A program made the position numbers and the translations under genes. From NCBI RefSeq assembly GCF_014647595.1, contig NZ_BMPM01000001.1, positions 186,001 through 250,000 of the forward strand: a stretch of DNA of 64,000 nt, written 5' to 3'. Under the pieces are notes generated by a model. The model was not told the origin of the DNA. It saw nothing but the letters and a program-made list of their open reading frames with translations, and ran no database searches. Of the stretch, positions 35,501 to 43,294 are shown one piece after another (the stretch's first letter is position 1; every line of letters begins with the position of its first letter). This DNA is from Paenarthrobacter histidinolovorans. Lineage in GTDB: Bacteria > Actinomycetota > Actinomycetes > Actinomycetales > Micrococcaceae.

Positions 35501-36373
35501 CTGCCCCTGGGCAACCTGTCCGACGACCAGGCCAAGCTGTGGATCTACGACTCCCTGCTGTCCGAATACGCGGCCATGGGCTTCGAATACGGATACTCGG
35601 TGGAACGTCCGGATGCCCTCGTTCTGTGGGAAGCCCAGTTCGGTGACTTCGTCAACGGTGCACAGACCATCATCGACGAGTTCATTTCCTCGGCTGAGCA
35701 GAAGTGGGGCCAGCGCTCCTCCCTGGTGCTCATGCTCCCCCACGGCTATGAAGGCCAGGGACCGGACCACTCCTCGGCACGCATTGAGCGTTTCCTGCAG
35801 ATGTGCGCAGAAGACAACATGATCGTGGCCAACCCCACCACTGCGGCCTCGCACTTCCACCTTCTGCGCCGTCAGGCTTACAGCCGTCCGCGCAAGCCGC
35901 TGATCATCTTCACGCCCAAGCAGTTGCTGCGCCTCAAGGGTGCCGCTTCCGCCGTCGAAGATTTCACCACCGGTGGCTTCAGGCCGGTTATCGGCGATCC
36001 GGAAGTCCAGCCGGCAAACGTGGACCGGGTCATCCTGGTTTCGGGCCGTCTGTACTACGACCTCCTGTCCAACCGCCAGAAGTCCGGAGACACCTCCACG
36101 GCGATCATCCGCGTGGAGCAGCTGTACCCGCTGCCGAAGGCTGATATCGAGGCAGAGCTCGCCAAGTACCCGAACGCCGATGTCGTTTGGGCACAGGACG
36201 AGCCCGCCAACCAGGGCCCGTGGCCGTTCATGGGCCTGAACCTGGCACCGGAACTTGACCGCAAGCTCCGTTTGGTGTCGCGTCCGGCCTCGGCATCCAC
36301 GGCTGCCGGCTCCATGAAGCGCCACGCCGCAGAACAGGATGCCCTGATCAAGCAGGCGTTCGAACGTAAGTAA
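32570..36373 (+). CDS. kgd: Multifunctional 2-oxoglutarate decarboxylase/dehydrogenase (Kgd, SucA-type E2-E1 fusion)
   Basis: A 1267-residue TCA-cycle enzyme. Residues 1-40 form the E1 N-terminal segment (NEWLVDELYERYQQDKNSVD), then an Ala/Pro linker, an E2 succinyltransferase-like domain (about 125-370) with the catalytic STYDHRVIQGA motif but no lipoyl domain, and a ThDP-dependent E1 from about 400 to the end (GMAHRGRLNVL, YRRRGHNEGDDPSM, PHGYEGQGPDHSSARIERFLQ). This fusion is the actinobacterial hallmark and is controlled by the FHA protein GarA/OdhI in relatives. The frame is open further up, but GTG 32570 follows GGAAGAGG and starts VPEQPSHRLPEEFGGN. Confidence 0.95.
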   Translation: MPEQPSHRLPEEFGGNEWLVDELYERYQQDKNSVDTKWWPLFESFASADGTSSNGNSAAPAAANPPTQVLPVVAPAAAAPAPAPAAPAAAPAAAPAAPPAPAPAKKEPATVARDGAKKPAAGTTSAPIPAQLPKSNKAPTAPEEDVVSVLRGPAKAIATNMVTSLEVPTATSVRAVPAKLLIDNRVVINSNLARARGGKVSFTHLIGYAVVRALSQFPSMNVYYDEIDGKPSAVQPAHVNFGIAIDMPKPDGTRLLMVPNIKKAETMDFAEFWHTYEDLIKRARNGKLTADDHAGTTVSLTNPGGIGTVHSVPRLSKGQAAIIGVGALDYPAEFQGASEKIIAQNAISKILTLTSTYDHRVIQGAGSGEFLKLVHQLLLGAQNFYDEIFEALRIPYEPVRWSPDLQVDPADEINKVARIQQLIHSYRVRGHLMADTDPLEYVQRKHPDLDVLTYGLTLWDLDREWPTGGFGGKPQLKFRDILGVLRDAYCRTTGIEYMHIQEPAERKWFQDQLEHPYSKPSREEQLRIVSKLNAAEAFETFLQTKFVGQKRFSLEGGESLIPLLDAVISDAADDGLDEVAIGMAHRGRLNVLTNIAGKTYAQVFREFEGTQDPRSVQGSGDVKYHLGTEGTFTSDNGKQTKVYLAANPSHLEAVDSVLEGIVRAKQDRLDQGESFPVLPIMVHGDAAFAGQGVVAETLNLSQLRGYRTGGTIHVIVNNQVGFTTAPSSSRSSTYSTDVAKMIQAPVFHVNGDDPEAVVRVAQLAYEFRQRFHKDVVIDMVCYRRRGHNEGDDPSMTQPLMYNLIEAKRSVRKLYTESLIGRGDITEEEAEQLLRDYQERLERVFAETHAAQTSPIPIITADSAAVSDIERPIAQQADFGTNAPTSTAISAETLARIGKAHLEIPEGFTVHSKLKQLLEKREQMSREGGIDWGFGEIAAFGSLIMEGVPVRLAGQDSRRGTFVQRHAVFHDRANGNEWLPLGNLSDDQAKLWIYDSLLSEYAAMGFEYGYSVERPDALVLWEAQFGDFVNGAQTIIDEFISSAEQKWGQRSSLVLMLPHGYEGQGPDHSSARIERFLQMCAEDNMIVANPTTAASHFHLLRRQAYSRPRKPLIIFTPKQLLRLKGAASAVEDFTTGGFRPVIGDPEVQPANVDRVILVSGRLYYDLLSNRQKSGDTSTAIIRVEQLYPLPKADIEAELAKYPNADVVWAQDEPANQGPWPFMGLNLAPELDRKLRLVSRPASASTAAGSMKRHAAEQDALIKQAFERK

Positions 36374-36379
36374 AAGCGA

Positions 36380-36430
36380 AACTGCCCGGCCTGAGGAGCG
36401 ATAAGCACGCCTCAGGCCGGGCAGTTCTGT
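36380..36430 (+). terminator. Strong terminator after kgd
   Basis: Perfect 17-base stem (36380-36396 with 36410-36426, AACTGCCCGGCC... and its complement) with a 13-base loop, beginning 6 bases past the kgd stop and followed by CTGTTT. Confidence 0.9.
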
Positions 36431-36513
36431 TTAATGGGACAGGTACCCGGTCCCAAAACCGGCCGATGATCCGGAAACTGTGCAAGGACCGTAACGAGTG
36501 TGAAGAGGTAACC

Positions 36514-37113
36514 GTGGAAGACAGGAAGCTGCGCATCGCAGCTGTTGGAGATGAACTGCTCGCGGGCCTGGGGGATCCCCGCGCCCTGGGCTGGCTCGGT
36601 AGAGTCCTTGCCCGCACGCCCCAGGACTCCGTCGTGGTGGAAAGCTTTCCGCTCCCTTGTCCCATGGAAGGTACAGAGGGCCTGGCGGCCCGTTGGCAGG
36701 AGGAAGCCGGCAGGCGTTTCAGCGACAACCATGAAAACAGACTGGTAATCGGGCTTTCGGGTCGCGATCTTGAGTTTGGCCTTTCCACGGCGCGGAGCCG
36801 GCTGAATCTGGCCAACATCCTCGACGGGGCTTCACACAGCAGCGTGGAGGTCTTTGTGGTCGGTCCGCCGCCCACCTTGGATCCGGCACGAAACAAGCGC
36901 CTGGCTGAGCTCAACACAGCGTTTGCCGATGTCACCACACGGCGCAACCACCACTACGTTGACACGTTCTCCCCGCTGCTCAACCACGAGCAGTGGAGAA
37001 CGGACCTTGCAGCCAACGGGGGAACACCGGGCCAGGCAGGCTACGGATTGATTGCGTGGCTTGTCCTGCACCGCGGCTGGTTCCAGTGGCTAAATATCGC
37101 CCAACCGGAGTAG
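36514..37113 (+). CDS. GDSL/SGNH-like protein lacking the catalytic residues
   Basis: A 199-residue cytoplasmic protein with the overall SGNH hydrolase layout: block I IAAVGDELLAGLGDPRALGW, a GLSGRDL segment at the block III position, and NGGTPGQAGYGLIAW at block V. The nucleophile Ser of GDS is Glu14, the block III Asn is replaced by Arg, and the block V Asp and His are replaced by Asn and Thr. It therefore probably is not an esterase of the standard kind; it may bind a ligand or have a changed chemistry. GTG 36514 is chosen because GAAGAGG lies 5 bases upstream. It is preceded by the kgd terminator, so it is separately transcribed. Confidence 0.75.
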   Translation: MEDRKLRIAAVGDELLAGLGDPRALGWLGRVLARTPQDSVVVESFPLPCPMEGTEGLAARWQEEAGRRFSDNHENRLVIGLSGRDLEFGLSTARSRLNLANILDGASHSSVEVFVVGPPPTLDPARNKRLAELNTAFADVTTRRNHHYVDTFSPLLNHEQWRTDLAANGGTPGQAGYGLIAWLVLHRGWFQWLNIAQPE

Positions 37114-37158
37114 CCGGTGCCCTGACTCCGGACGCGTGACCTCTTGATTCCCCGCAAT

Positions 37159-37197
37159 ACGCGATATATCGTGTCGTTATCAACGCGATATATCGCA
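37159..37197. promoter_or_regulatory. Twin palindromes upstream of the DUF4097-PadR operon
   Basis: Two copies of CGATATATCG (37162-37171 and 37186-37195), each inside ACGCGATATATCG, are spaced 24 bases centre to centre. The second ends 15 bases before the DUF4097 start. Two identical perfect palindromes in front of an operon that ends in a PadR gene make this the likely PadR operator for autoregulation. Confidence 0.75.
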
Positions 37198-37210
37198 ACT
37201 TGGAGGGATC

Positions 37211-38059
37211 ATGTCAGACGAGCTATGGACCGTGACGGGACCGCAAACCATTGAAGTGGACAACGTCCGCTCCCTGAAGCTGGGCATCGTGAAGGGCCGC
37301 TTCGACGTCGTAACCCACGACGAACCCTTCGTCCGCATCGAGATCAGCGAAATCACCGGCGATCCCCTCACAGTGACGCTGGTGGACGGGCGTTTGGAAG
37401 TGCGCCACCAGCTCCAGGGGCCGCAGGGCTGGTTCCGCAACCTCATGGGGACCGTCAACAACACCAGCACCAACTCGGTGGTGGTCGGGATAGCGCTGCC
37501 ACCCGGCGTCGACGTCGAGGCCGGAACCGTAAGCGGCGACGGAATGGTGTCCGGCGTCAGCGGGCGAACACGCCTGAACACTGTCTCAGGTTCCGTCATG
37601 GCGGACGGCACCAACGGCGAACTTCACGTGAACACCGTCAGTGGCGAAGTCATCGCCCGGAACCACGACGGCGTCCTGACCGCCAAGAGCGTCTCGGGCG
37701 AGGTCACGGCCTCGGGCACCTTCAAAAGCGTCCGGGCCAGTACCGTCAGCGGCGACCTCAGCTTCGATCTCCAGGACTACACGAACGACCTCGGAGCCAA
37801 CTCCGTCTCCGGCGACCTGACCATCCGGCTGCCCCACGACGTCGGCCTGGATATCGTAGCGAAATCGGCCAGTGGCACCGTTGTGATCGACGACCAGCTG
37901 TACGCCCAACCCGGCAGCAACGTCCACACGATCGTGGGCCCGGACGAGCGGCTCATGCTTGTTCGCACCAATACGGTCTCCGGCAAGACGTACATCATCC
38001 ACGGATCCGCGCCGGCACAGGACAACAGCCGGCAGTCGCCAGGGGAAGCGGGCCTCTGA
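37211..38059 (+). CDS. DUF4097-family beta-strand repeat protein
   Basis: A 282-residue protein without signal peptide or membrane segment. After a first domain (about 1-95), the rest is built from short repeats around the pattern TVSG(D/E)V (for example VNTVSGEV, AKSVSGEVTASG, ASTVSGDLSFDL, ANSVSGDLTIRL), which form the stacked beta-strand fold of the DUF4097 family. Its function is unknown. The family is often encoded with PadR regulators, as here, where its stop overlaps the PadR start (TGATG). Confidence 0.88.
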   Translation: MSDELWTVTGPQTIEVDNVRSLKLGIVKGRFDVVTHDEPFVRIEISEITGDPLTVTLVDGRLEVRHQLQGPQGWFRNLMGTVNNTSTNSVVVGIALPPGVDVEAGTVSGDGMVSGVSGRTRLNTVSGSVMADGTNGELHVNTVSGEVIARNHDGVLTAKSVSGEVTASGTFKSVRASTVSGDLSFDLQDYTNDLGANSVSGDLTIRLPHDVGLDIVAKSASGTVVIDDQLYAQPGSNVHTIVGPDERLMLVRTNTVSGKTYIIHGSAPAQDNSRQSPGEAGL

Positions 38060-38673
38060 TGCCTCCCGTCTTCGCCCATGGCGCACTGCGCCTGTATCTT
38101 CTTGCCCTTCTGGAAACCGGCCCCAAGCACGGCTATGAGCTCATCAAGGCCCTCGGCGACCGCTTTGGCGGAACGTACTCCCCCAGTGCCGGGACCATCT
38201 ATCCCCGCCTTGGCAAGCTGGAAGAGGAAGGTCTCGTGGCCACAGAGACCGAGGGCCGGCGTACGAAATACTCCATCACGGCAGCCGGGCGTGCCGAACT
38301 GGACAGCCGCCGGGAAGAACTGGCCGACGTCGAAGACACCATCTCCGCTTCCGTCAGGCGGCTTGCCGACAACCTGCGCGAGGACATCCGCAGCAACATG
38401 CGAGGTCTTCGTGCCGACCTCGCTGCCACTGCCGAAGCAGCCCGCAGCAGCGCCACCTCCGCCGCCTTCCGCAGCCGCACGTCGGGCTACACGCCGGAAG
38501 GCCAGCGCATCCTCAAGGAAGCGGAATTGATGGTGCAGGCCTTCCGTGACGACATCCGGGTGGAGTTGCGCCAGCACGGGGCAGCCCGCCCGCTGACGCC
38601 GGTGGCACTGGAGACGGTCAGGGCGGTCCTGGACCAAGCGCGCATATCCATCAGGAATTCACTGAACAACTGA
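38059..38673 (+). CDS. PadR-family transcriptional regulator
   Basis: A 204-residue repressor. The PadR winged helix occupies about 10-80 (LRLYLLALLETGPKHGYELIKALGDRFGGTYSPSAGTIYPRLGKLEEEGLV), with a helical C-terminal dimerisation region. It overlaps the DUF4097 gene by 1 base and so is translated with it. PadR proteins often repress their own operon; the twin CGATATATCG palindromes at 37162-37195 are the likely sites. Confidence 0.93.
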   Translation: MPPVFAHGALRLYLLALLETGPKHGYELIKALGDRFGGTYSPSAGTIYPRLGKLEEEGLVATETEGRRTKYSITAAGRAELDSRREELADVEDTISASVRRLADNLREDIRSNMRGLRADLAATAEAARSSATSAAFRSRTSGYTPEGQRILKEAELMVQAFRDDIRVELRQHGAARPLTPVALETVRAVLDQARISIRNSLNN

Positions 38674-38786
38674 GCCCCGGCAAAGCGCCCCATGGCGCGG
38701 ACGCTTCCCGGTTCGCGGCACGGCACCCTGATGTGCGAAACTGGAGGGCAGCTCTATTGAGTATCAATCATTGAAGGAGGCCAGCT

Positions 38787-38861
38787 ATGAGCAAGCGTGC
38801 ACGTAAGCGTCGTGACCGTAAGCGCGGCGGCGCGAACCACGGCAAGCGTCCCAACACCTAA
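38787..38861 (+). CDS. Ribosomal protein bL37 (24 aa)
   Basis: A 24-codon gene with an excellent ribosome site AAGGAGG 7-8 bases before ATG. The highly basic product (MSKRARKRRDRKRGG... NHGKRPNT) matches the bL37 protein found in mycobacterial 50S subunits, sharing the ANHGKRPN ending. It is followed at once by a strong terminator, so it is a stand-alone transcription unit. Such genes are usually missed by gene finders because of length. Confidence 0.85.
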   Translation: MSKRARKRRDRKRGGANHGKRPNT

Positions 38862-38894
38862 GCCAGCGGCTTAGCGTCACAGGCTTAAGAGCGA

Positions 38895-38930
38895 GGGCCC
38901 CGGAAACCATGCGGTTTCCGGGGCCCTTGG
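38895..38930. terminator. Terminator after bL37
   Basis: Perfect 14-base stem GGGCCCCGGAAACC / GGTTTCCGGGGCCC (38895-38908 and 38913-38926) with a 4-base loop. It lies 33 bases after the bL37 stop and may also serve the convergent rsrA side. Confidence 0.85.
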
Positions 38931-38975
38931 CGTTAAGCCCTCACAAGACCAGGATGTGCCGAACCAGTAGCGGGA

Positions 38976-39236
38976 TCAGGCATCAACGGGCTTGATGGAA
39001 TGGATCCTGTCCAGGATGGAATTCTTGAGGTTCTCAGGCGCGGATTCGGTGCACGAGCGCTTCACCATGGTGCGGATGAGGCACTCAAGGTCATATTGTT
39101 CTGCACATTCTTCACACGTATCCAGGTGCTGCTTGATCTCTGCGAGGTCATCACATGTCAACGCACCATCGAGGTACTCATAGATCCGCTGCATTCGCGT
39201 ATCGTCGCAATCGCCCAATCCCTGGCAGTCGCTCAT
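38976..39236 (-). CDS. rsrA: Zinc anti-sigma factor RsrA
   Basis: An 86-residue ZAS-family anti-sigma factor. The redox-active zinc site HxxxCxxC is His37, Cys41 and Cys44 in QHLDTCEEC; additional Cys at 4, 10, 28, 52 and 62 may take part in disulfide switching. Reduced RsrA holds SigR inactive; thiol oxidation releases zinc and frees it. It overlaps sigR by 4 bases (ATGA), as in other actinobacteria. Confidence 0.94.
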   Translation of the reverse strand: MSDCQGLGDCDDTRMQRIYEYLDGALTCDDLAEIKQHLDTCEECAEQYDLECLIRTMVKRSCTESAPENLKNSILDRIHSIKPVDA

Positions 39237-40015
39237 TTCTCTTTCTCCTGATTTTTGCTTCCGGCCGCGGCCTGATCTTCGGTGTGGGCCTTGAAGCCCC
39301 GTTCGGCGGCATAGTCCGCCAGCATGTCCCGCAGCATCTTCCTGCCGCGGTGCAAGCGCGACATGACAGTGCCGATCGGGGTATTCATAATTTCCGAGAT
39401 TTGCTTGTAGGCATATCCCTCTACATCCGCGAAATAGACAGCCAAACGGAACTCCTCCGGAATTGACTGCAACGCGTTTTTGACATCGGAATCCGGCAGG
39501 TGGTCCAGCGCCTCAGCTTCGGCCGACCGCAAGCCTGCGGAGGTGTGCGATTCGGCCTTGGCAAGCTGCCAGTCCTCGATCGTGTCCGAATTGGACTGCA
39601 GCGGCTCGCGTTGCCGCTTCCGATACAGGTTGATGTACGTGTTGGTCAGAATCCGATACAGCCACGCTTTGAGGTTGGTGCCGGGCTTGAACTGGTGAAA
39701 CGCCGAAAAAGCCTTGGTGTAGGCCTCCTGGACCAGGTCTTCCGCGTCAGACGGGTTCCGCGCCATCCTCATGGCAGCGGAGTACAACTGGTCCACGTAC
39801 TGCATCGCGTCGCGCTCAAAGCGCTCGCGCCGCTGTTCAGGGCTCTCCGCTGAAACGTCGACGGCGGCCTGTGCCGGGGCGTTGTCGTCGTCCGTCGCGT
39901 CGGCTGCTTCGTACATGGCCGCTGCGGCCGGTTCAATGGTGCTCATCGTTGCCAAGTCTACTGTCAGCTTGGGAGAATCCGGCTGCACCCCGTATGCGGC
40001 CTCCGGTAGAACCAT
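39233..40015 (-). CDS. sigR: ECF sigma factor SigR (thiol-oxidative stress)
   Basis: An ECF sigma factor of 260 residues in the long form. Region 2 ([29 protein letters not shown]) and region 4 ([45 protein letters not shown]) are complete, and a polar tail follows. Two starts are plausible: ATG 40015 has AAGGA 5 bases upstream, and ATG 39946 ([10 protein letters not shown]) would give 237 residues, closer to the core family length. In Streptomyces, SigR also exists as a longer unstable isoform, so both may be used. A perfect SigR promoter lies 91-116 bases upstream of the long start. Confidence 0.93.
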   Translation of the reverse strand: MVLPEAAYGVQPDSPKLTVDLATMSTIEPAAAAMYEAADATDDDNAPAQAAVDVSAESPEQRRERFERDAMQYVDQLYSAAMRMARNPSDAEDLVQEAYTKAFSAFHQFKPGTNLKAWLYRILTNTYINLYRKRQREPLQSNSDTIEDWQLAKAESHTSAGLRSAEAEALDHLPDSDVKNALQSIPEEFRLAVYFADVEGYAYKQISEIMNTPIGTVMSRLHRGRKMLRDMLADYAAERGFKAHTEDQAAAGSKNQEKEK

Positions 40016-40105
40016 GCGGTCCTTCACCAAAGTCAAAAAACCAACTCCGTTCAGCGAGCGGCAACGCCGTGCCGCGGTCCGGTCTCCACCGCACCTGAAA
40101 CTCAC

Positions 40106-40131
40106 AACGGCCGCTGCTGGGTAAATATTCC
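40106..40131 (-). promoter_or_regulatory. SigR-dependent promoter of sigR
   Basis: On the minus strand GGAAT (-35, 40127-40131) is followed by exactly 18 bases and GTT (-10, 40106-40108), the consensus GGAAT-N18-GTT of SigR promoters. It points into sigR and implies positive autoregulation, with a start site near 40100 and an untranslated leader of about 85 bases. Confidence 0.85.
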
Positions 40132-40215
40132 GCAAAAGTGCAAGACTAGATCAGACTGCACCCCGTGAACACAGCACTCATCGAAAAGTGCGGCAAGCCA
40201 CCCAGGAGGCACAAT

Positions 40216-40731
40216 ATGTCTTTTATCCGTTTTCTCGCGCGGCCCATGCTCGCGTCCAGCTTTGTCGTAGCAGGCCTGGACAAGCTCAAGAACGCGGACG
40301 ACACCGCGAAGCAACTGTCACCAGTCCTCCGACGTGCCTCTGAATCGCTCCCCTTCAAAGCGGACGAGAAGACCCTCGCCCGCGTCCTGGGTGGAGCCCA
40401 GCTTGGCGCCGGTGCCCTGCTCGGACTGGGCAAGCTTTCGCGTTTCGCAGCCACGGTGCTCGCACTGACATCCGCACTGAACTCCTACGTCGAATGGCGT
40501 TCAGCGGACATCAGCACCAAGGAAGGGCGCACCGCACGCAAGGCCCAGCTCCTGAAGAATATTTCCCTCACCGGCGGTGTGCTGCTGGCCTCCGTCGACA
40601 CCGAAGGCCGCCCGAGCATCGCATGGCGGGCCGAGCACCTCGCCGCCGATGCCAGGAAGGTCACCGGCAAGCAAATCAAGAAGGCAGATAAAGCAGTGCG
40701 CAAGGCCGTAGACAACGCAGTTGGAGCATAA
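40216..40731 (+). CDS. DoxX-family membrane protein
   Basis: A 171-residue protein with several hydrophobic segments and the N-terminal MLASSFVVAGLDKLKN motif seen in DoxX proteins. Hydrophobic stretches follow at about 68-95 (LGGAQLGAGALLGLGKLSRFAATVLALTSAL) and 120-135. The C-terminus is Lys-rich. DoxX relatives take part in membrane redox and thiol-stress complexes. It starts after AGGAGG and is divergent from sigR, 6 bases ahead of aroA. The membership in the SigR regulon is only suggested by position. Confidence 0.8.
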   Translation: MSFIRFLARPMLASSFVVAGLDKLKNADDTAKQLSPVLRRASESLPFKADEKTLARVLGGAQLGAGALLGLGKLSRFAATVLALTSALNSYVEWRSADISTKEGRTARKAQLLKNISLTGGVLLASVDTEGRPSIAWRAEHLAADARKVTGKQIKKADKAVRKAVDNAVGA

Positions 40732-40737
40732 GGAAGC

Positions 40738-42105
40738 ATGACAGGTACCACCGCCGCCAATACCGAACCGGACAAAGCCGCCAGCCTCCCGCTATGGCCG
40801 GCCCCTTACGCCAATGGGCCAGTGGACGCCACTGTGACAGTCCCCGGTTCGAAATCGCTGACCAACCGGTTCCTGGTGCTGGCAGCCTTGGCGGACGGCC
40901 CCTCGCGGCTCCGGGCCCCACTGCATTCACGCGATTCGGCCCTGATGATCCAAGCCCTTCGGCAGTTGGGTGCAACCGTCACCGAGGTACCCGGTGACGG
41001 TGACTATGGGCCCGACCTGGAGATCACGCCCCTGGACCCCTCCGCTGCGGGCTCAAGCACCGCAATCGACTGCGGCCTGGCGGGTACCGTCATGAGGTTC
41101 GTTCCCCCGCTTGCTGCCCTGCGCAGCGGCGCAACCGTCTTCGACGGCGATCCCCATGCCCGCAACCGTCCCATGGGAACCATCATCGAGGCACTTCTTG
41201 CCTTGGGAGTCCCTGTTGCAGCCGAAGGCGGCAGGACGCCGTCGGCCCTCCCCTTCACGGTGGAAGGCACCGGCGAGGTGCGCGGCGGCCACTTGGTCAT
41301 CGACGCCAGCGCTTCCTCCCAGTTTGTTTCGGCATTGCTGTTGGTGGGCGCCCGCTTCACCGAAGGCCTGCACTTGGAGCACGTGGGCAAACCCGTTCCA
41401 AGCCTGGACCACATCACCATGACCGTTGAGGTGCTTCGGAGCGTGGGTGTCACCGTGGATGACTCCGTACCCAACCACTGGCGCGTATCGCCTGGCAAGA
41501 TCAACGCTTTTGACCAGCGGATCGAGCAGGATCTCTCCAATGCCGGGCCCTTCCTGGCCGCCGCCCTGGCCACTCATGGCACTGTCCGCATTCCCAACTG
41601 GCCCATTGGCACCACGCAGGTGGGCGATCTCTGGCGGACCATCCTCGCTGCCATGGGCGCGACCGTCACCCTTGACGGGGGAACGCTGACAGTGACCGGC
41701 GGAAATGAGATCAAGGGTGCCGATTTCGACGAAACCAGCGAACTCGCGCCGACGGTAGCTGCCCTTTGCGCCCTGGCCACCGGTCCATCGCGGCTGACTG
41801 GCATCGCCCACCTTCGCGGACACGAGACGGATCGACTCGCCGCCCTGGTTGCCGAGATCAACAGGCTTGGTGGTGATGCGGAAGAGACCGCAGATGGACT
41901 GGTTATTCGCCCCGCCACCCTCCACGGCGGCGTGGTCCACAGTTACGCAGACCACCGGATGGCCACTGCCGGCGCCATCCTGGGGCTCGCCGTCGACGGC
42001 GTCCAGGTTGAAGACATCGCCACGACGTCCAAGACCATGCCCGAGTTCCCGGAGATGTGGGCAAGAATGCTTGACTCCGCCGGCACGAACGAGGCCGGCA
42101 ACTGA
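40738..42105 (+). CDS. aroA: 3-phosphoshikimate 1-carboxyvinyltransferase (EPSP synthase)
   Basis: A 455-residue shikimate-pathway enzyme joining shikimate-3-phosphate and PEP. Motifs include [20 protein letters not shown] near 35-54, [28 protein letters not shown] and the C-terminal [22 protein letters not shown]. It lies 6 bases after the DoxX-like gene and 2 bases before rsgA. This aroA-rsgA-hisN order beside sigR/rsrA is usual for Micrococcaceae. Confidence 0.97.
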   Translation: MTGTTAANTEPDKAASLPLWPAPYANGPVDATVTVPGSKSLTNRFLVLAALADGPSRLRAPLHSRDSALMIQALRQLGATVTEVPGDGDYGPDLEITPLDPSAAGSSTAIDCGLAGTVMRFVPPLAALRSGATVFDGDPHARNRPMGTIIEALLALGVPVAAEGGRTPSALPFTVEGTGEVRGGHLVIDASASSQFVSALLLVGARFTEGLHLEHVGKPVPSLDHITMTVEVLRSVGVTVDDSVPNHWRVSPGKINAFDQRIEQDLSNAGPFLAAALATHGTVRIPNWPIGTTQVGDLWRTILAAMGATVTLDGGTLTVTGGNEIKGADFDETSELAPTVAALCALATGPSRLTGIAHLRGHETDRLAALVAEINRLGGDAEETADGLVIRPATLHGGVVHSYADHRMATAGAILGLAVDGVQVEDIATTSKTMPEFPEMWARMLDSAGTNEAGN

Positions 42106-42107
42106 CC

Positions 42108-43223
42108 ATGGGCCGCGACGCACGCTCCTGGGACGAATCAGATGTCAGGATCCGTCCCAACAAAAAAGGATCACGACCCCGTACCAAGGACCGTCCCAGC
42201 TACGATGACGCCGTGATCGGGCGGATCATCACGGTGGATCGCGGACGATACCGGGCAATCGTGGACGAAGACTCGCCCAACGAACGCATCATCATCGCTG
42301 CCCGCGCCCGCGAACTCCGCCGCAACCCCGTTGTGCCCGGCGACTTCGTGGCCCTTGTGGGCGATGTCTCCGGGTCCCCGGACACGCTGGCCCGGCTGGT
42401 CCGGGTGGAAGAACGCAGAACCCTCCTTCGCCGCAGTGCCGATGACACGGATCCTGTCGAACGGGTAGTGGTGGCCAACGCCGACCAACTGGTAGTGGTG
42501 GTTGCAGCAGCAAATCCCGAACCGCGGACCGGATTCATCGACCGCGCCCTTGTGGCTGCGTACGACGCCGGCATTGAGCCGCTGCTGCTGATCACCAAGG
42601 CCGATGTGAAGGATCCCACCGAGCTGCTGGCAAATTATCTCAGCCTGGATTTCCCCGTGATCATCAGCCGGACGGCCGATTCCGAAGCGGGCGGCATTGA
42701 TGCCCGCTCGGATGATGGTTTGTCGGCCCGATTGGACAGGGACGCTGTCTCCCAGCTCCGCGCGCACCTCGGCGGCAAAGTGACCGTCATGCTGGGCCAC
42801 TCCGGTGTGGGCAAGTCCACCATGGTCAACGCTTTGACGGGCGCCGAACGGGCCACCGGCGGCGTGAATGCGGTCACCGGACGTGGCCGGCACACTTCGT
42901 CGTCCGCATTGGCACTGAAGCTGTCAGAGGCCCCCTCCGGCAGCTGGATCATTGACACGCCCGGCATCCGTTCCTTCGGCTTGGCCCATGTGGACCCGGA
43001 CCGGATCCTGCAGTCCTTCCCGGACCTCGAACCCGGCACCGAAGCATGCGAGCGTGGATGCAAGCACGGAGCTACGGCAGTGAACTGCGGACTGGACGCC
43101 TGGGTCAACGAAGGACACGCAGGCCCCTCGGGGGTGGCGCGCCTGGCGTCCCTGCGACGCCTGCTGGGCGCGGACCCACGACTGGAAGCCAAGGAAGCAA
43201 AAGAGCTGGGCACGGTTATTTGA
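42108..43223 (+). CDS. rsgA: Ribosome small-subunit biogenesis GTPase RsgA
   Basis: A 371-residue circularly permuted GTPase acting in 30S maturation. An N-terminal OB fold (about 35-115) is followed by the G domain in permuted order: NADQLVVVVAAANPEPRTGFIDRAL, LITKADV (G4) near 163-168, then GHSGVGKST (G1) near 230-238 and DTPGIRSF (G3). A C-terminal Cys/His zinc region (CERGCKHG...C) ends the protein. The start codon follows the aroA stop by 2 bases. Confidence 0.95.
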   Translation: MGRDARSWDESDVRIRPNKKGSRPRTKDRPSYDDAVIGRIITVDRGRYRAIVDEDSPNERIIIAARARELRRNPVVPGDFVALVGDVSGSPDTLARLVRVEERRTLLRRSADDTDPVERVVVANADQLVVVVAAANPEPRTGFIDRALVAAYDAGIEPLLLITKADVKDPTELLANYLSLDFPVIISRTADSEAGGIDARSDDGLSARLDRDAVSQLRAHLGGKVTVMLGHSGVGKSTMVNALTGAERATGGVNAVTGRGRHTSSSALALKLSEAPSGSWIIDTPGIRSFGLAHVDPDRILQSFPDLEPGTEACERGCKHGATAVNCGLDAWVNEGHAGPSGVARLASLRRLLGADPRLEAKEAKELGTVI

Positions 43224-43294
43224 TGACACTGGAAAACTGACGGTGCCGCAGTAACGTCCCCACCGCCGCCAGTATTTCAGGATAGTTTGGTGCC

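Noticed and set aside
32942..36325. Two long minus-strand frames (588 and 523 codons) over kgd
   Set aside because: Both are antisense to a strongly conserved multidomain enzyme and show no domain.
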